A stretch of 64,000 bases of DNA, from contig CM072806.1 of the NCBI GenBank assembly GCA_037013495.1, positions 21,403,501-21,467,500 of the forward strand, in the 5' to 3' direction. The notes below the pieces were generated by a model. The model saw only the letters and a program-made list of their open reading frames with translations, searched no databases and had not been told where the DNA came from. Source of the DNA: Hippophae tibetana. Taxonomy: Eukaryota; Streptophyta; Magnoliopsida; Rosales; Elaeagnaceae. Position 1 is the stretch's first letter; every line of letters begins with the position of its first letter. This document shows positions 1 through 11,176 of the stretch, piece by piece. Made by a program: the position numbers and the translations under genes.

Positions 1-1516
1 AAATATAAAGTATTATTGAAAAATTCAAAAATCAAATTATTTTCGAGCAAATTTAATAGTAAATGGGTACAAATGGATGTACCATAGAAGTTGGTATGAT
101 CATATATTTAAGGATGTTAAACGTGATATTGGTTGGGAGGTAGCCCAATGTTATTTTACTTATATTTTTATTATTTTTATTTTATAGGTTAATAAATGTG
201 GAGAGCAATTGGACAATAAGATTGAGCAGACCTTTTACTGATGGGCTACCAAAGCTAGACCTCACACTTTTTACATTTTCTTATTTATATATACACATTA
301 GAGACAATGTGTAATTTAATTTTGGGGGAGAGAACTTCATTCTCTACTTTAATATTTAGTATGCATTTTCAATTTTTAGAATTGTTTTTTAATTTTTAGG
401 ATGTTTTTAATCATAATTTGGACAAAAATTGATAAATAGATGGAAAGTAAATGCATGCATACTTGATATAAAATATATGAACTCAATAATAAAAATAGGT
501 TGTCATGGCTAGGATAAGAATTGTAATATTCTCGTTAAGATACTTACATTAATTATGTGATATGCTTGCTAGTTTTGATTGGATCGATTCAAATTTTTAT
601 GCATATGTTCATAGTGTTCTTATTGAGAGAAAATTTGTATTCAGTTATACGAGTTGATGAGATCTATCATATTTTATAATCTATTTGACCATTCTTTGAA
701 GCAAAATTCTAAATAGTATTTAGCATAAGGAAATATTTGGGCCTTATTTGGATCGATTGAGTATTTTAAGCTAACCATTGTTAATATTTGTAGTCACCCA
801 TTTGAGTCTAACAAAGAATCTCTCATATCTTTAAGGCACATTTTGTGCCTAACTAATAAAGATTACCTTTACCTTTACACTTTTAAATTGTATGAAAAGA
901 AAAAAAATGTAATTATGTGTAATGCTATAAAGTAAGGTGAAATGTAATTCACCATATGAAAAATAAAATAATGAAAAAGAAAAAATTACAACACAATTAT
1001 CCCTCTATATAAAATTAAAAATAAATTTAAGGGTTTTGTGAAGTTGCACAAAGATGTAGAATAAAAAAAATGGAAAGATAGGGTGGACTAAAATATCAAG
1101 TAAAAGCTCAATTGTAGCTAAAAAGGAAATGATGAATAAAAAGAAAACTAAGGTATGGAAAAAGCTTAAATATCTTCATTTATTGACCTCATCTAAGCCT
1201 TATATTACAAACATGAAAATCCCTTATTGACCTTTGGTTAAGTGTATATTTATGTTAGTGCATTGGATGATATCATATGCAACACATGAATCAATTCGTC
1301 AAAAACTTTGCATATCCTTGTATTGATAGAATATTGATTGATGGATTTATGAACCTCTTTGTATTAGAATTGTACAACCGTTAAGGGAGATAGTTTCACT
1401 AAATATATATGTATTAATAAATATTTATTTATAAATATATTATCCATGTCATTTTATCTAGTTAGACTTGCATGGCTTTACTTGAGGACAAGTAAAGAGT
1501 TAAGTTTGGGAGTGTG
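1..1516 (+). mobile_element. 3' internal end of a decayed Athila-like Ty3/gypsy element
   Basis: The first 60 bases resemble, with stops, the C-terminal integrase segment seen better at 4930-5040. What follows is a long non-coding 3' region that recurs at about 4985-6484: shared blocks include those at 100-160 and 5095-5160, and at 730-900 and 5770-5930. A purine-rich stretch near 1484-1514 (GAGGACAAG, then AAGTTTGGGAG) looks like the polypurine tract that precedes a 3' LTR in this clade. The segment is therefore read as the tail of an element whose body lies left of the window. No intact reading frame is present. Confidence 0.6.
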
Positions 1517-2081
1517 ATGATTAGTGTACTTTTATAGTTAATAGTTCCTCATTTTATTCAATAAGTAATACTTTTGGGGTTAAAAATATTAAAATATGAA
1601 CTTTCTAGTAAAAAAGGGTGAAAATATATTTTTTGAAATTTTTAATGCAAAATCAATCAGAAAAATGCTATGTGGATACTACGAAAGTAGATGAGCTAAC
1701 CATATGTCACCATATAAGCGAAGATGGGCAATCAGGGTGCACCACATGTATTAGGAGATCATGTAATTAGTTGATAATTATATTGGAGGATTTTAGTGAT
1801 TCACGTGTTTAGAAAATTATGAGATTAAGTATTTCTAGATAATTTTTTATATATATTCTTAACTACTAATTATGAGTTAATTAATTATTGCTATTTATTT
1901 TTAGTTCTTTTAATTTTGTTTTCTTAAAGTGTAAAAACACATAAAAAATGATTTTTATTTTTTAGTTTTAAAATTAGTTTCTAATAATATAATCTTCGTA
2001 GGAACAATATTTTCTTATCATTATATTACTTATTGCGATATGTATACTTGTGTATTCATTGCACACAATTTGTGTCGATCA
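1517..2081 (+). repeat. Ty3/gypsy LTR, internally shortened
   Basis: The segment starts TGATGATTAG directly after the candidate polypurine tract and ends in GATCA just before a recognisable primer binding site. Its last 320 bases (about 1760-2081) match 7378-7687, the end of the second LTR. The part between about 1517 and 1755 has no counterpart there, so each LTR copy has lost different internal pieces. The left boundary is inferred, while the right boundary is supported by the adjacent primer site. Confidence 0.55.
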
Positions 2082-2087
2082 AGTTTT

Positions 2088-2105
2088 TGACATTGTTGTC
2101 AAGGA
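2088..2105 (+). other. Decayed tRNA primer binding site
   Basis: TGACATTGTTGTCAAGGA sits 6 bases after the LTR end. It aligns with the TGGCGCCGTTGCCGGGGA primer site typical of Athila and related gypsy elements. All seven differences are G-to-A or C-to-T changes, as expected from deamination of methylated cytosines. Confidence 0.65.
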
Positions 2106-2460
2106 TTATAACATTTGAAATTAATTTTTATATTCTTTTATTTTAGTTATTTTCTTTATTTATTTTTTGTAATTTTAATTGATTAATTTATTTATTTTCG
2201 TTATTTTTTTATTTTAATTAATTAATTTAGTATTTATTTTCATTTATGACATCTTCTTAGTGCTATTAGAAACATAGTTAGCTCTATTGCATAAGTAGAG
2301 TCCGTAAAAGAGAAGTTTTACCTTTATATTTCGAATCAAACGTAATTTAAGATCAATTACAAAACAACAAGTTGTCACCCAAATAAAAGAAATAGCTAAT
2401 CCATTAGAAATAAACAATAATAAACTAAATTTGAACAACGAGATACCTTTAACAGATAAT

Positions 2461-4850
2461 AAGGATGAAGCTATGAATGAGTATGTAATACCTATGTTAG
2501 AATAGTTGAATCCAAGTATTACAAGAATAAATATTCAAGCTAATCAGTTTGAACTAAAGCCAATGATGTTTCAAATGCTACAAATAGTTGGAAAATTGAG
2601 TAGATTACCAATAGAGAATCATCATTTATATCTCACATTGTTTATTGAAGTTGGAGATTTATTCAAATTCAATTGTGTGACCGAGAAGGCTTTTTGACTT
2701 AAATTGATCCCTTACTCCTTGAGAGATCGTGCTTGAGTTGGGATAAACTCTTTGTCATATGACTCTATTATAACTTGGAATGATTTGGTAGAGAAATTCT
2801 TGATGAAATATTTCTGACCAACAAAAAATTTCAAGCTTACAAATGACATTATCTTCTACCAATAATATGAATGAGAATCTTTATATGAAGAATGAAAAAG
2901 ATTCAAAGAATTGCTAAGGAAGTGTCATCATTATGATATCCCTCATTGGATCCAAATGAAGACTTTCTACAGTGGTCTCAATGCTAAAACAAGAATCATT
3001 GTTGATGCATCCATTAATGGAGCTCTACTAGCCAGATCTTAGAATCAAACTTATGATTTACTTGAGAAAATAGCTAGAATTAATTATCAATACCAATGGA
3101 CAGAATGGTAGACATAAGAAGAGTAGCCAGAGTGCATGAGGTAAATGATATCACGACACTAACAACTAAAGTGTAATCTTTTGAAGGCTCAAAACTCAAC
3201 AATAACCATAAATTACATCTAAGATTCAGAGATGTCCTGTGTCTTTTGTGGGAGAGCTCATTTATTTGATAATTATCCAAATAATCCTCAGCATTTTATG
3301 TGGGTAATGTGAACATAAACAATAATATATAATCAAACATATATAATCTAAGATAGAGGCAACATCCAAATTTCTCTTGGAGTAATAACAACAATCAAGG
3401 TAACGATCAATTCAACCGTTAATCATTTCAACAACCACAACAAGAACAAGCCCAAGCCTAAGAGAAAAATTTACCTACTAAAAAAACATACACATTAATA
3501 GGGATTATGAAAGTATTCATCCTATTAGTAAATACAAAAGTGTCTACTTAAGAGGCTTCAATATAAAATTTAGACACCCAAATGAGGCAACTTGCCCAAG
3601 CTATAAGTTAAAGGCCTTAAGGTAACCTTCCAAGTGACACAATTATAAACCCAAGAAGATAAAATAAGGAGTGTTGTAATGTCATAGCCTTGAGGAGTGG
3701 TAAAAATTTAGAGGAGGAATATGAGACTCAAAAGGATGAGGAAGAATAGTAAGCTAAAAGAAATGATGAGAAACAAATGGATAAATATAGCAATGAAAAG
3801 GAAATAATTCGGTCAAAAAGAGAAAACTCTACAAACTTACTATTCATTTCCCTCAAAGACTACAAAAACAAAAGTTAGATACATAGTTTTCAAAATTCTT
3901 AGAAATAATCAAGAAGTTGCACATCAACATACCATTTGTAGAAAATAACACTTGAACATATGCCTTCTTTTTCCAAATTTCTGAAAGGACATCTTGTCTA
4001 AGAAAATAAGGCTTAGAGATAATGAAACCTTGATTGAAGGTTGTAGAGCCATTTTTTTCTAGAAAACTACCCCAAAATTGAAAGATTGGGGTAGTTTTGA
4101 TATTCCTTGCACAATTGAGAACATGAACTAATTTGAGAAAACATTATGTGACTTAGGTTTAAACATTAATCTTATGCCATTATAAGTCTTCAAGAGATTG
4201 GGGGTTGGTAAAGCAAAACCCCCTTTAGTAACATTACAAATGGCAGATAAATCAATTAAGCAACCCCAAGATGTGGTAGAAGATATGCTAGTAAAAGTAG
4301 ACAAGTTTATCTATTCAACAAATTTTATTATACTAGACATAGAAGATGACCGTAACATTCCTATTGTACTTAGTCATCCATTCTTAGCAACTAGAAGAGT
4401 ACTCAATGATGTACAAAAAGGTGAGCTTACAATAAGAGTGCAAGATGAATAAGTGACACTTAAAGTTTTTAAAGCATATGAACATTCATAATATTGATAA
4501 TGCTAATGAATGCCTTTGGGATATATGTTATTGATCATAATGATAACTTAAAAAAATCTATTGAATCATCCATATTTAAGACTATTACACGTGATGATAT
4601 GAACAATGAAGTAATCTTACCAAGAAATAACTCAATCTATTTTAATTTTGAAAGTATGTAATCTATGATTGATATAGTTAATTGTGTGAAATATTTAGAG
4701 GTTACATTTTTCATGTGTATACCTAATATTATTGATGAGAATTTTGAGATGGAATCTAAGATCAAATCATCTATTGAACGGCTACTAAGGCTAAACCTCA
4801 CACCTTTTTCCCTACCATTTCCAATAAAGTGGGCAAATGGAAGAGTCTAA
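2461..4850 (+). pseudogene. Athila-like gag-protease pseudogene
   Basis: Broken gag-protease reading frame of the gypsy element. Gag similarity runs from about 2506 to 3290 with many stops; recognisable pieces are FKELLRKCHHYDIPHWIQMK (about 2906-2965) and a degraded zinc knuckle near 3232-3275 (CVFCGRAHLFDNY, last Cys now Tyr). A proline/glutamine-rich linker and an IALRSGKNLE-like piece (about 3680) follow. The retropepsin-type region is at 4198-4452 (KVDKFIYSTNFIILDIEDD, then a PIVLSHPFLATRR core) and is the best preserved part. A remnant of the linker to reverse transcriptase (SSIERLLRLNLTPF) is at 4770-4811. Several stops (for example about 2696, 2734 and 3040) are the kind produced by C-to-T or G-to-A change in Arg, Gln or Trp codons. 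The protein cannot be made; clade assignment is by motif memory. Confidence 0.8.
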
Positions 4851-4861
4851 TAGAAAGGTGA

Positions 4862-5050
4862 AAAAGATGCTATAAATACATAAATTAGATGAAATATGAT
4901 AGAGTTTTATAAAAATTCCAAAAAGTACAAAATGAAAATAAAAATATGGCATGATAAGAGAATTGAACACTGTGTTTTTAAATCGGAACATAAAGCATTA
5001 TTAAAAAATTCAAGACTTCAAACTATTTTTAGGTAAACTTAATAATAAAT
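4862..5050 (+). pseudogene. Integrase C-terminal remnant after internal deletion
   Basis: Beginning within about 20 bases of the protease-RT linker, the frame resumes as an integrase C-terminal piece: LDEI at about 4886, then KNSKKYKMKIKIWHDKR, then an ALLKNSRL block near 4996-5020. In intact elements roughly 3 kb of RT, RNase H and integrase catalytic core separates these two regions, so the element carries a large internal deletion with its junction near 4850-4880. There are stops after LDEI and after the NSRL block. The same block, more decayed, begins the window at position 1. Confidence 0.7.
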
Positions 5051-6484
5051 AGACATAGAGGGATGCACCTTAGGAGTTGATATGATTGTCTAGTCAACGA
5101 TGTTAAACGTGATGTTGGTTGGAAGGAAACCTAATGTTGTTTTACTTATATTTTTTTGCTTTTGTTTTATAAGTGAATAAATGTGGAAAGCAATGACATA
5201 ATAAGATTGAGTCGTTTCAATGACAGATGCAATGTGCCAAGACTAAGTGAGTTTTCGTTCCTTTTACTTTTTCATATTTGTATGTGCATATTTGGAAAAA
5301 TGTGTAATCTAAGTTTGGGAGAATGTGTCATGTAAGTTTAGGAGAGGGAACTTCATTCTCTACTTTAGTATTTAGTATGCATTTCCAATTTGTAAGAATT
5401 TTTTTTTCCTTTTAGGATGTTTTTAATCATGATTTGGACATAAATTGATAAATATATTGAAATTAAATGCATGTATGCTTGATATAAAACATATGAACTC
5501 AATGATAAAAATTGGTTGTTATGACTAGAATAAAGAATGTAATATGCTCGTTGAAACACTTCATTAATTATGTGATATGCTTGCTAGTTTTAATTGAATT
5601 GATTCAAATTTTTATGCACATGTTTGTGATTGGCTTTGATGTTCTTATTGAGAGAAAATTTGTAGTGAGTTATATAAGTTGATGAGATCTACCATATTTT
5701 AGAATCTATTTGATCATATCTTGAAGCGAATTCTAAATAGTATTTAGCATAAGAAATAATTTAGTTCTTATTTGGATCGATTGAGTCTTTTAAGCTAACA
5801 ATTGTTAATATATGTAATCACCCATTTGAGCCTAAAAAAGAACCCTTGATATTTTTAAGCCACATTTTGTGTCTAATTAATAAGCATTACCTCTACCATT
5901 ACACCTTTAGCTTGTATGAAAAGAAAAAAAAATACAATCATATGTTATGCTATAAAGTAAGGTAAAATATAATGTACCCTATGAAAAAAATGAAAAAAAA
6001 ACTTACAAAGCAATTATCCGTCTAAATAAAATTAAAAATAAGTTTGAGTTTTATGAAGTTACAAAAAATGTGGAATAAAAGATTATGAAAAAAATAGAAA
6101 ATAGGGTACACTAAAATATAAAGTAAAAGCTCAATTGTAGCTAAAAAGTACATAATGAATAAAAAGAAACTAATGTGTAAAAAAATCCTAAATATCTTCA
6201 TTTATCGACCCTTGTCTAAACCTTACATTACAAGCATGAAAGCCCACATTTTTAGCTAGGTGCATATTTACATTTGTGAAGATAGATATGAAAAATAGAC
6301 TTATGGGACTTGTTCTAAGATTGAATTGATTAGTATGCTCACATAGATTGATTTCATAAGTGTATTGGACGATATAATATGCAACACACACACGAATCAA
6401 TTCGTCAAAAATCTTGTGTATCCTTATATTGATAGAACATTGATTGATGGATATGTAAATCTCCTTATATTATAATTACACCAA
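4985..6484 (+). repeat. Second copy of gypsy 3' internal region
   Basis: Long non-coding segment homologous to the 3' internal region at 1 to about 1380, in direct orientation. It ends where the two copies stop aligning (about 1380 and 6484). It contains no reading frame of note and is interpreted as the untranslated region between pol and the 3' LTR. Confidence 0.65.
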
Positions 6485-7687
6485 CGTGATTCATCCAGTC
6501 TTTCCACTAGGGCACCACACAATTCATATATGTGAATCACAGTGCGCCATTTGTTGCTAACTCGGCACACGTTGATTGTGACTAGTATACCCTCGTCATG
6601 TGTCGTGCCCTAATTTGCCCAATGAATCTCTCATACCACGTGTCACATTCCTATTAGCCAACACTGTTAATTTTTCTTTTTTTTTATCTCAATCCTTGAT
6701 CTAAAGTTAATTTGATGGTCCAAATTTCACTTGAACTTAATTTACCTCTCTAATTGCCCCAAAAATCCTAATGAGCTAAACATGATAATTTTTTATCAAT
6801 TTTTGGTGCCAAGAAGAGAGAAAAATGCATAAAAATTTAAAAGGAGATACAAATTTGGTAGAGATTCAAGAGAAGATTGGTGCTACAAATCAAGAGATTG
6901 ATTGTGTTTCTTCTTCTTATTTTTCTTCTCTTTTCTTAATCAATTTTTATGTCTTTCATTATGAAAAATTAGAGCTTTATAAATAAAATTATGTCTAGTA
7001 ATTTATTAATCAAGGGATCTTATGAACCCAATTTTTTATTTATGATGATAAAATATTTTACCCTAATTATAATTTCAATTTAATTATATCATTTAATATG
7101 ATTTTTATGCTATTAATTGTTTGGCCAACAATTGATATATAAAAGTAATTAAATAGATTTGAGAGAATTATTTAATTGTTTGTTTTGATTAAATAACATG
7201 AATAGTTTTTAGGGAGAGATGTATACTTATTATGTATGTGATTCATAATTGATAAACTTAATGAATAATATGTAATTTAATTGACACGAGAGTATGATTA
7301 GGTTAATTATTATATAGTGTGTAATTTACTTAAGAGATGAATACATGATAGGTTAGGTTCAATTGATCATATAATTGATTGATAATTATATTGTGAGAAT
7401 TTTTGTGATTTACATGTTTAAAAAATTAGAAGATTAAGTATTCATAGATAATTTTTCATATATTTTCTTAACTACTAATTCTGAGTTAATTAATTACTGC
7501 TATTTATTTTAAGTTCTTCTAATTTTACTTTCTTAAAAAAACACACACAAAAAAAATATTATTACTTTTTAGTTTTAAAATTAGTTTCTAATAACATAAT
7601 CTTCGTGTGAAGATATTTTCTTATCATTATATTACTTGTTGTACTACGTATATTTATGTATTCATTATATACAATTCATGTTGATCA
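6485..7687 (+). repeat. Second gypsy LTR, left boundary uncertain
   Basis: The last 310 bases (7378-7687) match the end of the first LTR (1760-2081). The preceding roughly 890 bases, including a T-rich stretch near 6910-6960 and a TTTATAAATA box near 6974, are absent from the first copy, which looks internally deleted. The right end is placed at GATCA (7683-7687), homologous to 2077-2081. The left end and polypurine tract are not recognisable. Confidence 0.5.
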
Positions 7688-8340
7688 AATTCTAACATAT
7701 TATCTACTATAAATGTGTCACTAATCTAATTTTTCAACCCATTATTCATTCTACATGCCTGAAACTCCTCATTATATCTTTTGTAAATAATAAACATTTA
7801 GCTTTCAAATTATTTTTTAATAAACAATTCCCATTTACGGTTCTCGTTATTATAAAAAACATTAATTTTAATTTTTTGATTTCTCTTAAATTTAATATCT
7901 CTATTATTTTTCAATGTATATAGTTTTATGACAAATATCATATTCACCAAAATCTTCAAAGAATGGAATTCTCTTATGCTCTAAAAATTGCGTATTTAGG
8001 TCATCCGAAAATGGTGGTTTTATGTTTTACTTGGCCTACGAAAACTGAGACGAGACAAGAGGATTCTTTGTTTTTATTTTTATTGTTTTTTCGTTTGATA
8101 CCGTGGAAGTAAATAACGATAATATCTTTAATATTATTTTATTTAATTTTTTTTATTAATATTAAAAGAATTAATAAGTATCTTTTACAATTAAAATCGG
8201 GAAAAAATCAAAAATACCCCTAAAGTTTAAGGAATCTTCAGAAATACCCTTCAAGTTTTAAAAAATTCAAAAATACCCTTAAAAACATAAGAGAAGTTAA
8301 ATTTAACACTTATAAAAAATTTAAACACTTATCAAAAATA
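7688..8340. other. AT-rich spacer, no gene seen
   Basis: No coding region, tRNA or clear mobile-element boundary is visible. Near 8205-8345 a short phrase (about AAAAATACCCCTAAAG) recurs four times with variation, a simple dispersed motif just before the viral insert. Confidence 0.5.
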
Positions 8341-8360
8341 CCCCTAAGATTTATATAAAA

Positions 8361-9677
8361 ATGGAAGAGGAAATAAACCAAGAAACAGAAGATATTTCAG
8401 GATGTTTTTCACAGGAAATGGTAATAAGTAAAAAGAAATTTAAAAAGCAAAATTAAATCTTAAAGAATGAGATAGATTTAAAGACCCGTCATTTTTATTG
8501 AGAAAAATATTTCCTAGAAAAAATATAATTTATTATGGTATAAGTAATAAAGAGATGAGTATTAAAATTACAGATGCAAAAGGAAGGTATAACATACCAT
8601 TAATTGATAAAGAAACTATATTAAACAAATTATCAAAAATTCCTAGTAAGGATAAAGAAAAAAATTGGATACATCCATTTAGGAGGAATCCAAATACTAA
8701 TAAAAGCTCATTTTAGAGAAGGAATAGATACACCAATAAAAATAGCATTGTTAGACAACAGAATAATAAATAGATAAGATGCTTTATTAGAAATGATCCA
8801 TGGAAATTTAGGATACCAAAAACTAAAGTTTACAGCATATCCTAGATTTGCTATAAATATACAAGATAAAAATTTAAACCAAGTATTAAGTCTAGCTTAT
8901 GAATTCGAAAGAGGAGATTTAATGAAAGAAGGAAATCACCCATTTTCAATACATTATCTAGTGGCATATTCTTTAACAAATAGTCATAATAGTTCAATAT
9001 ATGGACAAAATGAATTTATATAAATAGATAAAACTTTTAAGGAATTTGGACAAATAATAAATCCAAAAATACTAACCGACTTTGAAATACCAGAAGAATG
9101 GAAATTAGATATTAAAGAAAAACCCTTAATAACAGGAAGAAGTAATAAAACTAATAGCATACCAAGATTTACTTTTATAGATCATGAAGGGGAAATTTCT
9201 AATCAAGAAGTTAAAAAACTAGAAAATGAAGTTAAAATAATGAAAGCATTAGTTCATGATTGCATATTGGAAAAAATCATGTTTAAAGAAAAAAGAAAAA
9301 ATATACATTTAGAAATAAATGGAAACCTAGTAGGTGTGGCAAAAAATCAAGCATTATTATTTGAAACTATACAATTATTAACAGAAGAAATGGATCTAGT
9401 CTAGGAATCAAACACAAAATATTTAAAAGAAATAATAGATATACAAAGAAAACTATTAAAGGAAATAAAAGAGTATGGTTGTAATAAACTACAACAAAAT
9501 ATGCATAAAGAATTTTCAGAATTAAGGAAAGATGTATACAATCTAAAAATAGATCATAAATACGATCCTTTATAAGGATTAAAAGAAGAACCACCAAGGA
9601 AATTAGATTCTTTGATTCCTAAAAATGAGAAAAAAAAATGAGGAACAATCTAAGAATAAAGAAATAATTCCAAATTA
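8361..9677 (+). pseudogene. Caulimovirid movement protein, broken
   Basis: 30K-type cell-to-cell movement protein frame. The presumed start at 8361 reads MEEEINQETEDISG in one frame. After a stop and a frame change near 8450-8480 it continues around 8498-8716 (ITDAKGRYNIPLIDKE), then shifts back to a frame containing REGIDTPIKIALLDNR and, from 8793, a GNLGYQKLKFTAYPRF segment. The block SLAYEFERGDLMKEGNHPF and a YSLTNSH motif are typical of caulimovirid movement proteins. The C-terminal third (about 9180-9677) is charged and probably coiled-coil. At the end, one frame stops with TAA overlapping the next ATG (TAATG, 9676-9680). At least three frame changes plus several stops rule out function. 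Confidence 0.8.
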
Positions 9678-11176
9678 ATGGAATATAGAAAAAAATTAGA
9701 AAAAGAATTTATGAACCTTGAAAATAGGGATATAGAAGCATTGGTGAAATTATTGACATTAACCAATGAAGAAATAGAAGAACATTATATTGGAAAACTT
9801 TGTACTAACAAAGAAGAAGATGATATGACAATAATCAGTGAAACTGATTCAGAACCAAAAAATATGACCCCAAAAGGTCACATGAAACAAATTTCATTAC
9901 CATTCCCTTACCAAGAAGAAACATCTGACCCACATAGGGAAGAGAGAAATAGACAAAGATCAGAACAACCTAATACTACATATAGAAGAAAACAACCACC
10001 TAAAATGGAGGAAGGGTTGCATTGGGGAACTAGAGGTAGTATTCCACCAGAGTTTAAACTCCATGATAATTATAAATCTGAACTTTTAAACTTAGATTGT
10101 ATAAGAGATAGGAAAAAATCTTTAGATGAATGGTCTAGTGGAATGAGCGTTCTCATACAAACTTCTCCAACTACTCAAACAAATCCTTCAACTTGTAGAG
10201 TGCTTATAGCACATAAAATGACAGGAAATGTAAAAGTTTGGTTTTCAAACTTAACAGATCAACAACATTTATTAATGCAAGGAAATGCTTCCATAGGAAG
10301 AGAATACATAGATACAGTAATAAATGAAATATACAAAGAATTTATTGGGGAAGACAAAGGAAGGACTATAACTGAATCGAGTGAAAATGAAATCAATGAA
10401 GCTAAATGGTATCTAACAAATATGGAAATTTGTAACATGTGTTATATAGATTCTTTTATTTGTGAATATGAAATGTATTACCATAAATTACCACCCTCTA
10501 TTCAAACAATCTATAAAGAAATGTTTTTTCAAAAATTACTTGGAACATTATATAAAACTTTAACAGAAAATTGGGAACAAAGGAATAGAGAAACTATACC
10601 AGATACTCTAGGAGGAAGAATAAAAAGTCTTAGAGATTGGATCATTATAAAATGCCAAGAAAGAAAAGAATATAAAAAATAAGAGGAAATGATAAAATTT
10701 GTTGTGATACAAGAAATTTTAGAATTCCAGGAAAATATGGATGCAATATAAAATCTTATAAACAAAAATATAAAAAATATAAATTTAGAAAACAAAATTT
10801 CCAAAAATATAAAAAAATATTCAATAAAGAAAACTACAAGAAAAGATATTTTAGAAGAAAGGTTTATAAACCTTCTGAAAAAAGGAATTATTACCCATCA
10901 GGAAAGAAGAAATGTAGATGTTGGATCTATAATGAGGAAGGACATTATGCAAATGAATGTCCAAATAGACTTCAACATAAAAAAGAATTTAAAAAGAAAT
11001 TTTCACAGAAAGCAAAAATCTTAGAAGAAGCTTTCAAAATGGAATTAGAAACAATTGAGGAATTTGATATAGATGATACTTACAGTATTTATCTATTAGA
11101 AGAAACTGAAGAAGAAATAACTAACTCAAAATATGAACATTCGGATTAGGAATATTCTTCATCAGAAAATGAATGA
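9678..11176 (+). pseudogene. Caulimovirid coat protein (gag-like), frameshifted
   Basis: Capsid protein frame. The first 334 codons (9678-10682) are open, the longest frame in the window: an acidic N-terminus, a Pro/Arg-rich stretch around residues 75-105, then the conserved caulimovirid capsid core (about residues 215-320, with TNMEICNMCYIDSFICEYE and WEQRNRETIP). A stop at 10680-10682 and a frame change before 10742 separate this from the basic Lys/Tyr/Arg-rich tail and zinc knuckle at 10913-10960. The knuckle reads C-x-C-W-x-Y-x3-EGHYANEC, so one metal ligand expected as Cys is Tyr. The C-terminus is acidic, with a TAG at 11147 and the final TGA at 11174-11176. The start follows the movement protein with a one-base stop/start overlap. 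Confidence 0.82.

Noticed and set aside
8498..9023. Two separate small viral genes
   Set aside because: Both match consecutive parts of one movement protein, separated by frame changes, so they are one broken gene.
9367..9597. Minus-strand 76-codon hydrophobic open stretch inside the viral movement protein
   Set aside because: Antisense shadow of the Lys/Glu-rich sense frame; AAA/GAA codons read backward give Phe/Ile/Leu. No start context or motif.
10529..10804. Minus-strand open stretch with apparent membrane character in the coat protein region
   Set aside because: Composition shadow of the Lys-rich coat protein tail; no independent support.
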